A stretch of DNA of 6,737 bases from Aalborgiella sp043769295 (GTDB lineage Bacteria > Pseudomonadota > Gammaproteobacteria > Burkholderiales > Burkholderiaceae_C): the NCBI GenBank assembly GCA_043769295.1, contig JAYVJL010000099.1, positions 1 to 6,737 of the forward strand, in the 5' to 3' direction. Position numbers and translations under genes: made by a program. Below the pieces are notes generated by a model. That model was not told the DNA's origin and made no database searches. It worked only from the letters and a program-made list of their open reading frames with translations. This document shows, piece after piece, positions 6,056 through 6,737 of the stretch. How positions within the stretch are numbered: position 1 is the stretch's first letter; every line of letters begins with the position of its first letter.

Positions 6056-6737
6056 TCAGGCGTTTACGCTTTCAATCTCTTGCGACAACTCCATCCAGCG
6101 CGCCTCCAAAGCTTCAATTTCCAGCTGCACCGTTTTCAGGCGCTTTCCGGCTTGGGCCAAGTCTGCAGGTTGCAGGGGCTTGGCCAGGCGGTTTTCCAGG
6201 TCTTTGCCTTCGTGATTCAAGGTGGCGAGCTGGTCGTCAACTTGCTGCAACTCGCGTTTGAGCGGTGTCAGTGACTTGGTTTTCTCGCCTTTTGGCAATT
6301 TTGCGTTTGATTTTGCGACTTTGGCTGATGCAGCAGCTTCGGCTTTTTCTGCCGCCAGCTCTTCTTTCAAAGCTTCGCGACCACGCTTGGCTTCATCAAG
6401 CAGATATTTTTGGTAATCGTCCAAATCGCCATCAAACGGCTCCACGCCACCGCGCGTCACCATCCAGAACTCGTCGCAGACGGCGCGTAAGAGCGCACGG
6501 TCATGGCTGACCAGCATCACGGTGCCTTCAAACTCGTTCAGCGCCATGGCTAGGGCTTCGCGTGTCGCTAAATCTAAGTGGTTGGTGGGCTCGTCCAGCA
6601 GCAAGAGATTCGGGCGCTGCCAGACAATCATGCACAGAACCAAACGGGCTTTTTCGCCACCGCTCATGCTGCCCACGGCCTGCTTGACCATGTCGCCGCT
6701 GAAGTTGAAGGTGCCTAAAAAGCTGCGCAGCGATTGC
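6056..6737 (-). CDS. yheS: ABC-F ATPase, YheS-like, C-terminal part (5' end outside window)
   Basis: This is the C-terminal portion, about 226 residues, of an ABC-F protein: a soluble tandem-ATPase that acts at the ribosomal E-site, not a transporter. The frame stays open upstream of the first visible ATG (6691) to the right edge, reading LRSFLGTFNFSGD, so the gene continues outside. In fragment numbering, the signature MSGGEKARL is at 24-32, the Walker B LLLLDE at 44-49 is followed by PTNHLDL, and the switch histidine is His78 in VSHDR. VEPFDGDLDDYQKYL near 98-112 is very like E. coli YheS. An alanine/lysine-rich linker (about 115-155) leads to a coiled-coil tail (about 157-226). The first ATPase domain, the interdomain arm and the second Walker A are not in the window. 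Upstream genes cannot be seen. The class is certain; the YheS subfamily is likely. Confidence 0.88.
   Translation of the reverse strand, partial: QSLRSFLGTFNFSGDMVKQAVGSMSGGEKARLVLCMIVWQRPNLLLLDEPTNHLDLATREALAMALNEFEGTVMLVSHDRALLRAVCDEFWMVTRGGVEPFDGDLDDYQKYLLDEAKRGREALKEELAAEKAEAAASAKVAKSNAKLPKGEKTKSLTPLKRELQQVDDQLATLNHEGKDLENRLAKPLQPADLAQAGKRLKTVQLEIEALEARWMELSQEIESVNA

Noticed and set aside
5894..6274. 126-residue plus-strand open frame across the yheS-like 3' end
   Set aside because: Over half lies antisense to the ABC-F coiled-coil coding region, and it has no recognisable family or ribosome binding site.

Overview
The window looks like chromosomal DNA of a betaproteobacterium, probably of the order Burkholderiales and perhaps near the Comamonadaceae (Rhodoferax/Polaromonas type). 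This is inferred from the style of the HrpA and ABC-F proteins, the fairly GC-rich coding regions, and dispersed repeats inside hrpA that resemble, from memory, repeats common in that group. No rRNA, tRNA, CRISPR array, transposase or phage gene is visible.

Layout. Positions 1-1530 (+) hold the C-terminal part of the DEAH-box RNA helicase HrpA, cut by the left edge. A variable linker inside it carries a palindromic REP-like repeat that is translated in frame. After 38 bases comes a membrane-anchored alpha/beta hydrolase of the PAF-acetylhydrolase type (1569-2882, +). A clear promoter with nested inverted repeats (2912-2958) drives a compact toxin-antitoxin pair: an AbrB/MazE-fold antitoxin (2966-3196) overlapping a PIN-domain VapC toxin (3193-3567) by 4 bases. 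Two integral membrane genes follow on the same strand: a YihY/BrkB-family protein (3706-4716) and a PAP2 lipid phosphatase (4849-5571). On the minus strand are a small GlsB/YeaQ/YmgE stress membrane protein (5630-5875), convergent with PAP2, and the 3' part of a YheS-like ABC-F ATPase (6056 to the right edge).

How the genes relate. The two edge genes are translation or RNA factors: HrpA is linked to rescue of stalled ribosomes, and ABC-F proteins act at the ribosomal E-site. VapC toxins usually cut RNA. The middle genes (hydrolase, BrkB, PAP2, GlsB) are all membrane or lipid proteins, but nothing shows that they form one pathway. Apart from the vapBC operon, the arrangement looks like ordinary housekeeping or accessory neighbours.

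I see no convincing new multi-gene system. The strongest unusual signal is the insertion in hrpA. A 74-base palindromic repeat sits between two exact 9-base direct repeats exactly 108 bases (36 codons) apart, so the whole unit is in frame. A second AT-rich repeat-like stretch lies beside it.
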